Below are positions 1-28,552 of a stretch of 64,000 bases of DNA, in pieces (within the stretch, counting starts at the first letter, position 1; every line of letters begins with the position of its first letter). The translations under genes and the position numbers were made by a program. Origin of the DNA: Stramonita haemastoma (Eukaryota > Mollusca > Gastropoda > Neogastropoda > Muricidae); contig CM060316.1 of the NCBI GenBank assembly GCA_030674155.1, forward strand, positions 72,665,131-72,729,130, in the 5' to 3' direction. The notes beneath the pieces were generated by a model. That model was not told the DNA's origin and did not search any database. It was given only the letters and a program-made list of their open reading frames with translations.

Positions 1-560
1 GCGATCTATAAACTTTGTCTCAGAATAACACAAAATCAAATGATTAGTTACTCTTAAAATTCTATTGACAACACCAACATCCAACTATAGAATAAATCCA
101 AGATCACACAGCTCAGTAACCAAGATCTTATGATATTAGCCAACCTCCATGTGTAAAACAACTTTACACATTTCCAGGAAACCAAATCAATAAGCATCCA
201 ACTGTAGAATAAACCCAAGATCACACAGTTAAACAGTAAAAGTCTTATGATTTTAACCAACTTCCATGTGTAAAACAACTACACACACTTTAACTGAACC
301 AAATCGATAATTAAATTCAGTTTGTATACACAAATACAATTTGTAATTAACAACTACCATCGAACAGAAAAATGTTTCACTTACAGCTCAACCAGAAGAA
401 CACAACTACTGTTTCCTAGTGTCAAATCGTTGCAGCTTCAACAGTCTATAGCCCACAAAGTCGTCTTAAGCTGTCCTCTGAATGCTGTTGCAGGGAAAGG
501 CTGAGTGATTGCCAGTTCCCCATATTTATACCATTTCTGATTCCACCTAAACCAATCAAT
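1..560. repeat. Two-copy tandem repeat (period about 118 bp) in non-coding DNA
   Basis: A block starting near 78 (catccaact-tagaataaa...) recurs at about 196, sharing the core ccatgtgtaaaacaact. The copies differ by scattered substitutions and small indels, so the duplication is not recent. The short ORFs here are shadows of the repeat. I see no gene in this stretch. Confidence 0.7.
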
Positions 561-705
561 TCAAAATAGAAATGTCCAGAAGGATATCAGCTGACTGAGG
601 CCTAAACCAATCAATTCAAAATAGAAATGTCCAGAAAAATACATGCTGACTCGGTCTAATCCAATCAACAAAAAATATAAATATCTAGAGGAAACCATTC
701 ATCAA
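545..705. repeat. Three-copy tandem repeat (about 60 bp)
   Basis: The motif ccaatcaattcaaaatagaa followed by atgtccagaa occurs at about 550 and 606, and a more diverged third copy (ccaatcaacaaaaaatataa) starts near 661. There is no coding potential. Confidence 0.7.
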
Positions 706-974
706 ACAACATGCCTTACTACAAGTTTGGTTGAATAGAAGACTAAACTGGGGCAAGCTCTCTCAGGTGTTAATCACATAACTGTCTCAAGTGGGCAAGG
801 CACACTTGCTAACTCTCCAACTACCTCACTAGGTCTACAGTTTTTTCAGTTTTAGTAGAATTATAGTCCTTTCCAGCAGAGCTGATATCAGGACTTGCAG
901 CAGCGAACCAGGAAGTCGGAGGTCCCAAGCTCCTGCAAGCTCTCCCACCTCAGCACCTGGGGCCACCCCAAAAA

Positions 975-1271
975 TGTTACAATTTGCAGAAATTGTATGA
1001 AGCAACAAGTTGAGATAAAACTCACTTCTTTATACAAGACTCAAGGTACACACAAAAGATCCTTACTGCAGACCTAGCTGACAAAGGCAATGAAAGACAA
1101 ATGCCCAGCCACCAGCCCTGGGGCTATAGTAGGTCTATAGGCCTACTTGTCTCTTGAGATAGCTACAATACTCTGAATGTCTCTGGGCCCATGAAGACAA
1201 TGGCCACTTAAGGACTGGACCTTAAGAAAAGTCTCAAGTACATTAACAAAGAAAGCGTAACCCCCCTCACA
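975..1271 (-). mobile_element. Candidate solo LTR
   Basis: Read on the minus strand, this 297-bp segment begins TGTGAGGGGGGTTACG and ends AATTGTAACA, the TG...CA pattern of retroviral-type LTRs. Near its 3' end it contains a tataaag element followed by a T-rich segment like an R-U5 region. Flanks on both sides are A-runs (aaaaa and aaaa), which would fit a 4-5 bp target duplication but are low complexity. No internal retrotransposon coding sequence adjoins it. The call rests on termini only. Confidence 0.35.
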
Positions 1272-1576
1272 AAAACCTATTTTTGCGTTTGGTGTTACTA
1301 GGGGTTAAGTTCAGGAACTTCCTTGTAGAGTCTCTTATTTTTGTGAGTGATCGCCCCTTGAAGAAATGCCGATTGGGATATTCCTGTTTTTTAAATCTCA
1401 CTTCCTGCCTGGAGCCAATGAGGGAAGGGAGTGTGACTTGGACTCCTGAGTCTGGATGTTCCTCATTAAGGTTTGGTTTCATTTTATTAACTTTGTTTTT
1501 GATCAAACTATCTGTTTAAGCCAATTTCAGCTTAATTCAGAATAGTTTTGGAAGGTTCAGGAAATCTATATGTTTG

Positions 1577-2500
1577 ATTTAATTTCACAGGTTTTCAACC
1601 TGTGAATTAACAGTGAACCCTAAGTGATTGCTTTGAACAAAGAAAGCATGGGGTAAATTTTAACACGGTCATGGTCTTTGTTGTAAGTTTAATTTTTGGT
1701 AGGATATTGTTCAGCTATTAAAATGCTGGAAATATTCTAGAGTGACTTTACACTACAAATATATGGGTGTGAAGGACTACTTAATTTTTGTAATGATTTC
1801 ATCACTAAGAATTCTGAGGTATTTGTGATATATCATTTAGAAAACCCAAACAGTTGAAATGTCAGTGGGGGCATTAATTTCATTTAAGAGGCTTTTAGCC
1901 TGTGAATTAACAGTGAGACCTAAGTGGTTGTTTTGAACAAAGAAAGCATGAGGCAAATTTGAGCAGTCATGATCTTTGTTGTAATTTGAATTTTGGTGGA
2001 ATATTGTTTCAACTAGTAAAATGCTGGAAATATTCTAGTGTGGTTTTACACTATAGATATTTGTGTGAAGACCTACTTGTTGTTATTTTGATTCTTTATT
2101 ACTAAGAATTATGACCTTGTTTGTGATAGATCATTTAGTAATTTCAAACAGGTGCAATGACATTGGAATGTCATTGGAGACATTTATTTGAAGTTAGTTA
2201 GTCCTTTTTATTAATGTTGGCACAGTTTCATAAGATGGTCCATTATCTGTCCTAAAGTAAATGAGACATGTTGTGAGACAAGTTATTAAAATTATGTAGT
2301 AATGATTTTATCATTAAGAATTGTGATTTATTTGTGATAAATCATTTAGCAGTTTTAAAACAGGTGTAATGACATTGAAATGTCATTAGGAACATTGAGT
2401 TAAAATAAGTTTATGAATCCTTTTTATTAATGGTTGCACAGTTTCATAGGATGGATCATCATCTGCCCTAAAGTAAATGAAACATGTGTAAGACTAGATT
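1577..2500. repeat. Degenerate tandem repeat array (about 210-300 bp units)
   Basis: The segment from 1590 (cctgtgaattaacagtga, then gaacaaagaaagcatg) recurs at about 1900. The sub-block taagaatt...gtgata-atcatttag recurs at about 1807, 2102 and 2320. The sub-block cctttttattaatg...cagtttcata-gatgg recurs at about 2205 and 2428. Copies are diverged, AT-rich and non-coding. Confidence 0.7.
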
Positions 2501-3284
2501 GTTTTCAGAATGTTTTATTCTCATGAGAATCGCAAATTGGATAGGATGAGAGTGCATTTTGGTAATTGAGCTTAGTATTGTAAATTAGCTCAGTGATTAA
2601 TGGTTGATGTGTGAGCATTTGAAATATGCTAAAGGATTGGTTTTGTGGTGATTTACACCCCTGACTTGTGTTTGAATTCGAGAAAAATTCAAATATGTTG
2701 TTTACATTGTATGTTCCTTTTGTTTTCAGGAACATCCTGGCATGTCTTCACATCGCCTTTGTCACATGTGCTTTGCCCCATCGTTAAATCTCCACCCCTA
2801 CTATTGTTGTCCTATCTTAGGTTTCTAAACTGAGACTGATTTTGTTCGATTTGTATTGGAGAACTGAACAGAATATCTTTTGTTTTTTCTTAATTGTACT
2901 TGCAGTACAATTGGTGATTTGTTATGTTGTAGTGTTGTAGGTTGTGTTGTGGAATATATGTTGTTAACCCAACTTACTCGGTCTGGAGTCGCATTGAATG
3001 AATATTGTTGTTCGTCACATTCGTAATGTATTCAGTGTGGCTGCTGAGTGAGTTGAGGTAATTAATTTCACTTCACCTACTTCCTCCTCTTCTATATTTC
3101 TTTTCCTCTATTTTTCTACTATCCTCTTACTATCCCCCCTTTATCACTCCCCGGCCCATAAGTAGCTCAGTCCTACTCTTCTTTAGGGTTACTAAAGAAA
3201 CTAGGAATTAGTCTAGGACTCTAGATTTCCGGTACCGAATTAGGCAGAATGGGAATTAGAGTGGCGACTTAGATAATTCCCGTG
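2500..3284. other. Non-coding stretch with no recognised feature
   Basis: AT-rich sequence with pyrimidine-rich patches near 3080-3150. Short ORFs are present on both strands, but none has a recognisable domain. I see no RNA gene or mobile-element terminus. Confidence 0.5.
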
Positions 3285-3444
3285 TAGGACCCTCTACAAA
3301 AGTCTAGACCACAACCTCAGGTACACAGACAAAACCTTGTACCAACAGCCTGTAACACACTTTGAAGAGAAGGAGAACAGGGGGGGGGGGGGGAGAAGAA
3401 GAGGGTTGTAATCCAAATGTTATAGTGTCTAAAGTGCACACTAT
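3285..3444. repeat. Left copy of a 160-bp direct repeat flanking the LINE
   Basis: The sequence from taggaccctctacaaaagtc to gtgcacactat is repeated at 6060-6217, immediately on the other side of the LINE insertion. The two copies appear identical except for the length of an internal G-run (two bases fewer in the right copy). It has the position of a target-site duplication but is about ten times the usual LINE length. Confidence 0.85.
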
Positions 3445-6059
3445 CATCATGGCTTGGCTTCGCGAACGAAGATTAAGGGCACTGTCCACGTCTGGTGCAG
3501 GCTCGCTGGTGGCTGTTCAGTCCAATGCGTGACAAACAAACCCGGCCGCAGCGGTTGCAGGGGAAAGTCGATTCTGGGGTTGATGTAGAGGGGACGCGGT
3601 TCTTCCTCTTCATTCGCCTCTCCTCAAGGGCCGCTCTGCGATTGACCTCAAAGGAGGAGACCGACTGATGCACAGTGTGTCGCCAGGCCTGCCGGTCAGC
3701 AGCAAGGACTGACCACTGGTTATGGTCTATGAGACAGGCTGACAGAGATTTCTTCAGAGAGTCTTTAAATCTCTTCTTTGGTGCGCCTCTGTAGCGGTGT
3801 CCGGTGGGAAGTTCACCGTAGAGAACCATCTTCGGTAGGCGATGGTCCTCCATTCTAGAGACATGCCCTGCCCATCGTAGCTGCGTTTTCAGCAACATGG
3901 CCTCAATGCTGGTGATCCCTGCTTGCTCCAGCACCTCAGCATTCGTGGTGAAGTCGCTCCAGTGGATGTTGAGGATGGAGCGGAGACAGCGTTGGTGGAA
4001 GCGTTCCAGAATTCGCAGGTGGTGTCTGTATGTGACCCATGACTCAGAGCCGTACAGGAGGGTGGTCAGTACCACGGCTCTGTAGACACTGATCTTGGTG
4101 TCTTTCTTCAGGTGTTTGTTTTTCCAGACACGGTGGTAGAGTCTGCCAAAAGCACTGTTTGCCTTTGCCAGTCTGTTGTCTACATCTTTATCAATCTTTG
4201 CGTCAGAGGAGATTGTGCATCCCAGGTAGGTAAACTGCTGGACTGTCTTCAGTTCTGTCTCACCAATTGTAATGTGAGGTGGGTGGTACGCTACCTGAGG
4301 TGCGGGCTGGTAGAGAACCTCTGTCTTCTTCAGACTGACTTCGAGTCCGAAGAGCTGGGCTGCCTCTGCAAAACAGGATGTTACATGCTGCAGGGCGGTT
4401 TCTGTGTGGGCTACAAGGGCAGCATCATCAGCGAAAAGTAGCTCTCGAATTTGTTGCTCCAGGGTTTTGGTGTGGGCCTGAAGACGCCGCAGGTTGAATA
4501 GGCTGCCATCTGTGCGGTAGCGTATGAAAACTCCGTCTTCGTCATCAAGATCTTCTGTGGCCCGCTGAAGCATCATGCTGAAGAAGATAGTGAAGAGGGT
4601 TGGTGCAAGAACACAGCCCTGCTTCACCCCGTTTGTGATTGGGAAAGGCTCTGATAGGTCGTTGCTGTTTCTGACCTGGCCACGCTGGTCTTCATGTAGC
4701 TGGATCACCATGTTAAGAAACTTTGGGGGACAGCCAAGACGCTCCATGATCTGCCACAGGCCCTTCCTGCTCACAGTGTCAAATGCCTTGGTTAAATCAA
4801 CGAAGGTGATGTACAGTCCCTTGTTCTGTTCGCGGCACTTTTCTTGAAGTTGTCTGAGCACGAAGACCATGTCAGTGGTACCCCTGTTAGCTCTGAAGCC
4901 GCACTGGCTCTCAGGGAGGTGGTGTTCTGCAACAGCAGGTACTAGTCTGTTGAGGAGAACTCTTGCAAGGATTTTGCCAGCGATGGAGAGAAGAGTTATC
5001 CCCCTGTAGTTGGAGCAATCTGATTTTTCCCCTTTGTTTTTGTAAAGGGTGATTATGATTGCATCACGAAGGTTTTGTGGTAACTTTCCCTGCTCCCAGC
5101 AGCAGACAAAAAATTCATGGAGCTTGCAGTGCAGTGTTTGCCCCCCGTTTTTCCATAATTCTGGTGGAATACCGTCGACGCCTGCAGCCTTCCCACTCTT
5201 CAGTTGTTCTATGGCTTTAGTTACCTCTTCCAGGGTTGGGGCTTCGTCCAGTTCTTCTTTCACTGGTTGCTGTGGGATCTGGTGGATCACTGTGTCATCA
5301 ACAGTGCGATCAGCGCTGAAGAGGGTTTGAAAGTGTTCAGCCCAGCGGTTCAATATGGACATCTTATCTGTGAGGAGTGCCTGGCCGTCAGTGCTGCGCA
5401 AAGGACTCAACACTTGGTGAGAGGGTCCATAGACTGCCTTCAAAGCTTCGTAGAAGCCTCTGTAGTCACCTGTGTCAGCGCAGAGCTGAGTTTTCTGGGC
5501 GAGGTTAGTCCACCACTCGTTTTGGATAACTCTAAGCTGGCGCTGGAGGTTGCTGCATGTAAGACGAAAGGCAGCTTTCTTTGCTGGACAAGATGGTTGT
5601 GCAAGGTGAGCCTGGTGGGCACTTCTCTTCTTCGCCAGCAGATCTTGTATTTCTTGGTCATTTTCGTCGAACCAGTCCTTGTTCTTCTTGGTGGAAAAGC
5701 CCAAGACCTCTGCAGAGGTCTGCAGGATGGCAGTTTTTAGGCGGGTCCAGAGCGTTTCTGGACAGGGGTCAGAGGGGCAGTCCTCGACTTCCAGCTTTGA
5801 CTGGAGGTTGGACTGTAGCTCAGCCCTCACTTCAACGGACTTGAGGCTGCCAACCTGGAGTTTCTTTCTGGGGGGACCTCCTCGTTTTGACTTTGGTTTG
5901 ATGTGAAGGCTGAGGTTGCATCGCACGAGGCGGTGGTCTGTGTGGCATTCTGCACTGGGCATCACTCTGGTGTGCAAGACATCACTTTGGTCTTTCTGGC
6001 GCACTAAGACGTAGTCTATGAGGTGCCAATGTTTGGACCGAGGATGCATCCAGGTTGTT
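3445..6059 (-). mobile_element. 5'-truncated LINE (non-LTR retrotransposon)
   Basis: The insertion is bounded by the 160-bp direct repeats. Read on the minus strand it begins inside the endonuclease domain and ends just after the ORF stop with a short ATG-triplet tail; a second copy of this 3' end at 14199 carries a longer triplet tail. A near-absent 3' UTR and a simple-repeat tail without poly(A) are common in RTE-like clades. I would place it there or in a related clade, but the clade is not certain from reading alone. Confidence 0.9.
3473..6049 (-). CDS. LINE ORF2-like protein: partial endonuclease, reverse transcriptase, C-terminal zinc finger
   Basis: This 858-codon frame has no internal stop. 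Residues about 1-48 are the end of an APE-type endonuclease (the TDH of ECHTDHRLV, residues 37-39, is the typical final catalytic motif). Reverse transcriptase spans roughly 285-620: GKAAGVDGIPPELWK at 286-300, motif A FVDLTKAFD at 416-424, NGVKQGCVLAPTLF near 473-486, the catalytic FADD at 539-542, and YLGCTIS near 608. A C-terminal Cys-His cluster, CNRCGRVC...H...C, occupies about 831-851. The protein would copy its own RNA at a nicked target. The first Met is only the first in-frame ATG after truncation: most of the endonuclease is missing, so this copy is unlikely to move alone. The intact frame suggests a recent insertion. Confidence 0.93.
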   Translation of the reverse strand: MHPRSKHWHLIDYVLVRQKDQSDVLHTRVMPSAECHTDHRLVRCNLSLHIKPKSKRGGPPRKKLQVGSLKSVEVRAELQSNLQSKLEVEDCPSDPCPETLWTRLKTAILQTSAEVLGFSTKKNKDWFDENDQEIQDLLAKKRSAHQAHLAQPSCPAKKAAFRLTCSNLQRQLRVIQNEWWTNLAQKTQLCADTGDYRGFYEALKAVYGPSHQVLSPLRSTDGQALLTDKMSILNRWAEHFQTLFSADRTVDDTVIHQIPQQPVKEELDEAPTLEEVTKAIEQLKSGKAAGVDGIPPELWKNGGQTLHCKLHEFFVCCWEQGKLPQNLRDAIIITLYKNKGEKSDCSNYRGITLLSIAGKILARVLLNRLVPAVAEHHLPESQCGFRANRGTTDMVFVLRQLQEKCREQNKGLYITFVDLTKAFDTVSRKGLWQIMERLGCPPKFLNMVIQLHEDQRGQVRNSNDLSEPFPITNGVKQGCVLAPTLFTIFFSMMLQRATEDLDDEDGVFIRYRTDGSLFNLRRLQAHTKTLEQQIRELLFADDAALVAHTETALQHVTSCFAEAAQLFGLEVSLKKTEVLYQPAPQVAYHPPHITIGETELKTVQQFTYLGCTISSDAKIDKDVDNRLAKANSAFGRLYHRVWKNKHLKKDTKISVYRAVVLTTLLYGSESWVTYRHHLRILERFHQRCLRSILNIHWSDFTTNAEVLEQAGITSIEAMLLKTQLRWAGHVSRMEDHRLPKMVLYGELPTGHRYRGAPKKRFKDSLKKSLSACLIDHNQWSVLAADRQAWRHTVHQSVSSFEVNRRAALEERRMKRKNRVPSTSTPESTFPCNRCGRVCLSRIGLNSHQRACTRRGQCP

Positions 6060-6217
6060 TAGGACCCTCTACAAAAGTCTAGACCACAACCTCAGGTACA
6101 CAGACAAAACCTTGTACCAACAGCCTGTAACACACTTTGAAGAGAAGGAGAACAGGGGGGGGGGGGAGAAGAAGAGGGTTGTAATCCAAATGTTATAGTG
6201 TCTAAAGTGCACACTAT
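6060..6217. repeat. Right copy of the 160-bp direct repeat flanking the LINE
   Basis: Matches 3285-3444 over its whole length, including the G-run and the sequence ggttgtaatccaaatgttat. It directly follows the truncated 5' end of the LINE. Confidence 0.85.
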
Positions 6218-6221
6218 AATA

Positions 6222-6263
6222 CATAATATATATATATTATATATATATATGTATGTATGTATG
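6222..6263. repeat. AT/TATG microsatellite
   Basis: Alternating TA followed by tandem TATG. Confidence 0.9.
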
Positions 6264-6270
6264 TATAATT

Positions 6271-6950
6271 CAGGGTTCCCAGGTGCAGGGCATGAAGTAA
6301 GAAAAGGACCTTTAAAGGACTTAAAAGGACCCCAGGTCAGATTAAAAGGACCTAGACCATTGCAAATTTACAGAATCTTTAAGGATCATATCATGCAAAT
6401 ACAGTGAAACTGTTCAGAAGATCTACAGCTGTAATGGTAGTCAACAACTTTTGAAGCCCACATGACTTCAGCCATTAGACGATCATTGTCAGCATCACTT
6501 TTTCCTGAAAAAGCACTTTCCCCTGAAACAGTTTGGAGGTCCAGGGGGCAGTGCTCTCTTGCAGTGTCAAGGGGCAAAGCCCCTTGTGGAGGTCAGGGGG
6601 CATTGCCCCTGAAGCTGGAGGTTTTTCAGCAATTCTAGCTTGTAAATATGCCTCTCTCTCTGAACTAACTTCAGTTCTTCATACTAAGCAATTGCTGCCC
6701 GGAAATAAGCTCTCTTAGAATGACTTTTCCAGTCATTTCTTCAACCCAAAGGAGGTTTTATACCAAGTATTCACATATCTAAACAAATGTGCACTTAGGC
6801 AGATAGAGGAAGAAAGAGAAGGAAAGAGAGAGAAAGAAGAGACACACACTGACAGAGAAACAAAGAGGAGAGAAAGAGAGGGGAGGTTGTGGTGGTGGAA
6901 TAATATTAAAAAAAACAAACACCCCCAACAAAAAAGCATATGTGTATGTC
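6271..6950. mobile_element. hAT-like element fragment related to the unit 3 insertion
   Basis: It begins CAGGGTTCCCAGGTGCAGGG, a typical hAT-type end. Its interior (ccaggggg-cattgcccctgaagctgg, then aattctagc, actaagcaatt-ctgccc, aaggaggtt-tata) matches 54380-54680 inside the hAT-like element at 53692-56107. I found no right terminal repeat before 7024, so the copy looks 3'-truncated. It is non-coding. Confidence 0.6.
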
Positions 6951-6956
6951 TGTCGA

Positions 6957-7023
6957 AAGCTGGGATTGAACCTGCAACCTAAATGCGAGTCTAACGCCCT
7001 AACCACTAGACTACAACGGTGGC
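6957..7023 (-). mobile_element. tRNA-derived SINE head fragment
   Basis: On the minus strand it reads gccaccgttgtagtctagtg, followed by a B-box-like gcaggttcaatcccagc. This matches the head of the SINEs at 28259 and 33353, with the body missing. It abuts the left edge of the tandem gene repeat. Confidence 0.75.
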
Positions 7024-8192
7024 TATAGTCAGTTGCAAGTATATGTTGTAAGGTGTGGTGCCAATTCTGTCAACACTATATTCTTCGCTGTAGGCTATAA
7101 CTTGTTCACTGTGTGGGGTCAGGTGCCTGTTGAAATTGCTGGTTAGTTAGTTTATATGCTTACTGTGCAATAGGCTTTAGATGATGAGAGTGAAGCTGTG
7201 TGTGTCATGCCTTTTCTTTCCTGCTTTACCTTCGTTTTATTTTCCTCTTGATTCATGAAGTGTTTTTGTTCAGAACTTTCATTGATATTCAAGCTCTTTT
7301 GTTGGCTTTTTGTCTGTTTTATATCCCCCTTCCATGTTGTACCAAAACGCATATTTTCATTTTTGTGTGTTATTTATTGGTGGCGTAAGTTTCTTTTCAT
7401 GAATCCTGTGAAATATGTTTGAACCACACTTTCCCATTCCATATCTTTGATAGTTGCCTTATGCCCAGCAGCTTTCATCGTGCCAGTAGTTACAGCATAC
7501 CACCACTAAACTTATGTTTGGGTCCTTTGTGTGACTGACGGTTTGAAAGATGATTGGAAAAAGAATGGCAGCATACATAAAGTTTGGTTGTTGATCGGTA
7601 GTACAGAACCAATTTGATTATGTGTGAAAGCATTGGAAAAAAGTCTGATCAGCACTGGTTTTGATGTGTGTTAGATAGTTATGCACTTTCTACTTCATCA
7701 TTATGTGGTATCATGATTTGCTTTGTTATGAATAGTGCTTTGTCATTGATTGCTTGCTTTTAGTAACAGGGTTGGTCTGTCAGTTTGTGTGTTACTGTTC
7801 TGGATGTCAAAGCCATGAAAAGTGATCCTTGAAAAGCTCTATCCACTCGCTAACAGTACTTGATTCATGTTGCCATCCTGTACAGCCATAATCCTCCTCA
7901 AGTTGTTGTGCAAGCTGTCAAAGAGTGTACAAATTCAGCGGCTCCTACTGGGCTGGTTTTATGAACGACAAAATTCAAATGGTCCTAATAGTTGCCTTCG
8001 ATGGATGAATTGAGTAGGGAGCAAACCAGGAAGCTCTTGAGTGTGTCCTTCTCTTCATTTGAGGAATGCAGCCACCATTGTATTGAAGTACAGAAGATAA
8101 ACAGACTTTGTGCAGTAAGCGTGACCAGTTTCTGTGTTGCTTGAATGATGATGAGATGGTGTTGACTGACCTACTGATTTTTAAAAACGAAC

Positions 8193-8475
8193 ACACGAGA
8201 GGCAGGATGGCCTTGTGGTTTGAGTGTTGCTCATGCGATTTGATGGCCTGGGATCGAGCCACCACATGGGCACCTGTTCAAGGGTTTTTTCCTCCAGACT
8301 TAACATCAGTACTGACTCCACTCCCCTGGGAGTCCTTCAGATGAGACTGTAAACTGAGATTCTGTTTGCAAAACATCTTGTTCACATGTTGAACCCTGTT
8401 CTGCCTTCCAGAAGAGAAGGCACTCCCATCTGAACCTTGCATGCAGTGCGTCTTTGACAGGCAGGTCAAAGCTGA
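8193..8475 (+). mobile_element. tRNA-derived SINE (second family)
   Basis: The head ggatggccttgtggtttgag with a B-box-like gggatcgagcc resembles a tRNA promoter. The body acttaacatcagtactgact and gagactgtaaactgag recurs near 9866 and 11862. Homologues lie at 31420 (unit 2) and 49090 (unit 3). I call it a SINE rather than a tRNA gene because of the long conserved body and no cloverleaf. Confidence 0.6.
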
Positions 8476-8843
8476 TGGAGACCATCCCTAGGGCCCCAGA
8501 TCACAGATTGCATACTTGGTAGGTTCATACCACTGGCCATAGCTGGCCTACTCTTCTACTAAAGAAAAACAGGTTTTTAAAGTATGTGTGTGATGTTATG
8601 TATGTGTTCCAATACAGGACCTTGGAGTTAAACCAATACAGGACCTTGGAGTTGAAAACCAATCTTTAACAACTCCAAGGATAAATTAATCTCAGTGGGG
8701 ACTTATATTACAGTTAAACCTGCCCCTTCCAATTCAGATTACAAAAAAATTAAAATAAAAATTTTTAATAATTTTTTGAAAAAATAAATCAGATCACAAG
8801 TCTGATCACTGAGCCATCCTGTTACATGATCACCATGATCAGG

Positions 8844-8853
8844 TTTATTTATT
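8844..8853 (-). terminator. Candidate polyadenylation signal of EBP2 copy 1
   Basis: The minus strand reads AATAAATAAA, two overlapping AATAAA hexamers about 730 bases beyond the stop codon. Identical signals lie at 32545 and 49730 in the other units. If used, the 46-bp minisatellite would be part of the 3' UTR. Confidence 0.5.
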
Positions 8854-9075
8854 CAGTTGTCTTTCAAATGCACAGCACTTGCTCACTCTCATGAACACGC
8901 ATGCGTAACACATTTATCCTTGTCAAAAACATTGTCAATGTATGCCCATTTCTGCCGCATTTATTCTTCTGAACAAAAGCCAGCCACCATGCACACACCA
9001 CAGCATACTTATGATCTTTACACTTCAAGAAACAAACACAATTGTGCACACACAGTAAATGTTTAGTCGTACTGC

Positions 9076-9560
9076 AATAAAAACACACACACACACACAC
9101 TTGTGCACACAAGGCATGTTCCTGTATTCCAACAACACACATACACGCACACACACAAGGCATGTTCCTGCATTCCAACAACACACATACACGCACACAC
9201 ACAAGGCATGTTCCTGCATTCCAACAACACACATACACGCACACACACAAGGCATGTCCCTGCATTCAACACATACAACAACACACAAGGCATGTTCTGC
9301 ATTCCAACACACCAATACAGACACACAAGGCATGTTCCTGCATTCCAACAACACACATACACGCACACACACAAGGCATGTTCCTGCATTCCAACAACAC
9401 ACATACACGCACACACACAAGGCATGTTCCTGCATTCCAACAAACACACATGCACACACAGCATTCCTCATTCACAGCACACATCAGCACACACCAAGGC
9501 ATGTTCCTGCATTCAACAACACACACATCATCACAACATACACACACCCTCTAACCAGAC
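9076..9560. repeat. 46-bp minisatellite downstream of EBP2 copy 1
   Basis: About seven units of ggcatgttcctgcattccaa joined by CA-rich linkers (acacacatacacgcacac). The first is near 9113 and degraded units run to about 9530. The same array follows the last exon in units 2 and 3 with different copy numbers. ORFs across it are artefacts of the CA-rich composition. Confidence 0.9.
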
Positions 9561-9583
9561 CAAAGCTCCCAGTTCTACAGTAG

Positions 9584-27657
<18,074 letters not shown>

Positions 27658-27760
27658 CTTCTCTTACAACGAATCTGCACGTGTGTAAAAACCGGAAGTA
27701 GGCTATGTATGGCGGTCTGTACCAGTACAGACCATAGTCTACAGATTCAAATTACCGATA
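27658..27760 (-). promoter_or_regulatory. Promoter region of EBP2 copy 1
   Basis: Upstream of the ATG are CACGTG (27678-27683, the E-box bound by MYC-type factors), CCGGAAGT (27692-27699, an ETS/GABP-type site common in housekeeping promoters) and the perfect inverted repeat GGTCTGTAC-CA-GTACAGACC (27714-27733). There is no TATA box. This suits a ribosome-biogenesis gene. Confidence 0.65.
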
Positions 27761-28059
27761 GGCCTAAACATTATATGACCGCAACAACAACAACAACAAC
27801 AACAACAAATTAATAACTGCTGCTACTTTTGTATAAAAAAAAAGCACAAAACTTCATACTTATTACCTAAAAGCAGCAAAAATGCTGTTGTGGGTTCTTT
27901 TTAACATGAAAAATAAGAGAGGTTACTTTTGTTCTAAATATGGAAGGCAAAGACCCTATAGTCTAACTTATAGCAGGCATCTTGACATGCTATCTGCCAA
28001 TGTTCTCTCCTTGTTTCCCTTATTTTGGTCTTAAAGTACACATGAAAAAGCTCTATAAC

Positions 28060-28258
28060 TGTTTGTACAGAATCTGATTCACATCAAAGCTAAAGTCTAT
28101 TGTTGTTGCTATTGTTGTTGTTCTTGTTGCTCTTCTCCTTCTCCTTCTTCTTCTTCCTCTTTCTTCTTCTTCGTCTTTGTTTTCTTCTTCTTCTTCGTGG
28201 TCATCGTTGTCTTCTTCATCTTCATCGACGTCATCATTGTTATGGTCTTCTCTTCTAA
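28060..28258. repeat. TTC/TTG microsatellite
   Basis: Imperfect TTC and TTG triplets. The acidic/Arg-rich minus-strand ORF is a repeat artefact. The unit 2 homologue is at 45730-45920. Confidence 0.9.
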
Positions 28259-28552
28259 TAGCCACCGCTGTGGCCTAGTGGTTAGGGCGTTGTACTCGTA
28301 ATCTAAAGGTTGCGGGTTCGATCCCAGCTATTCCGCTATGGCGTTGTGCCCTTGGAAAAGACACTTTACGGCTATTTTCTCACCCCACCCAGGTGTAAAA
28401 GGGGTACCAACCTTGTGTTGGGGGTTAACCCTGCGATAGACTGGCGTCCTATCCAGGGGGGAGTCTATGACTCTCAGTCGCTTAACGCCACAGAAACTGG
28501 TAAGCTCTCCTGATGACCTTATGGCTCGGGACAGACTTTAACTCTTTTTTTT
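28259..28552 (+). mobile_element. tRNA-derived SINE (first family), unit 1
   Basis: Head with A-box tggcctagtggttagg and B-box gggttcgatccc. The body includes gatagactggcgtcctatcc and ends with T-rich sequence. Target duplication TTCTCTTCTAA at 28248-28258 and 28553-28563. The copy lacks part of the body tail present in unit 2. Confidence 0.92.

Noticed and set aside
5204..5740. 178-codon plus-strand ORF
   Set aside because: It is an antisense shadow of the LINE reverse transcriptase frame.
9113..9530. CRISPR-like regular repeats with spacers
   Set aside because: Repeat and linker are both conserved between units (a minisatellite), the genome is eukaryotic, and no cas genes are present.
28259..28335. 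tRNA gene with good A and B boxes
   Set aside because: It lacks a foldable acceptor stem and is followed by a long conserved SINE body with target-site duplications.
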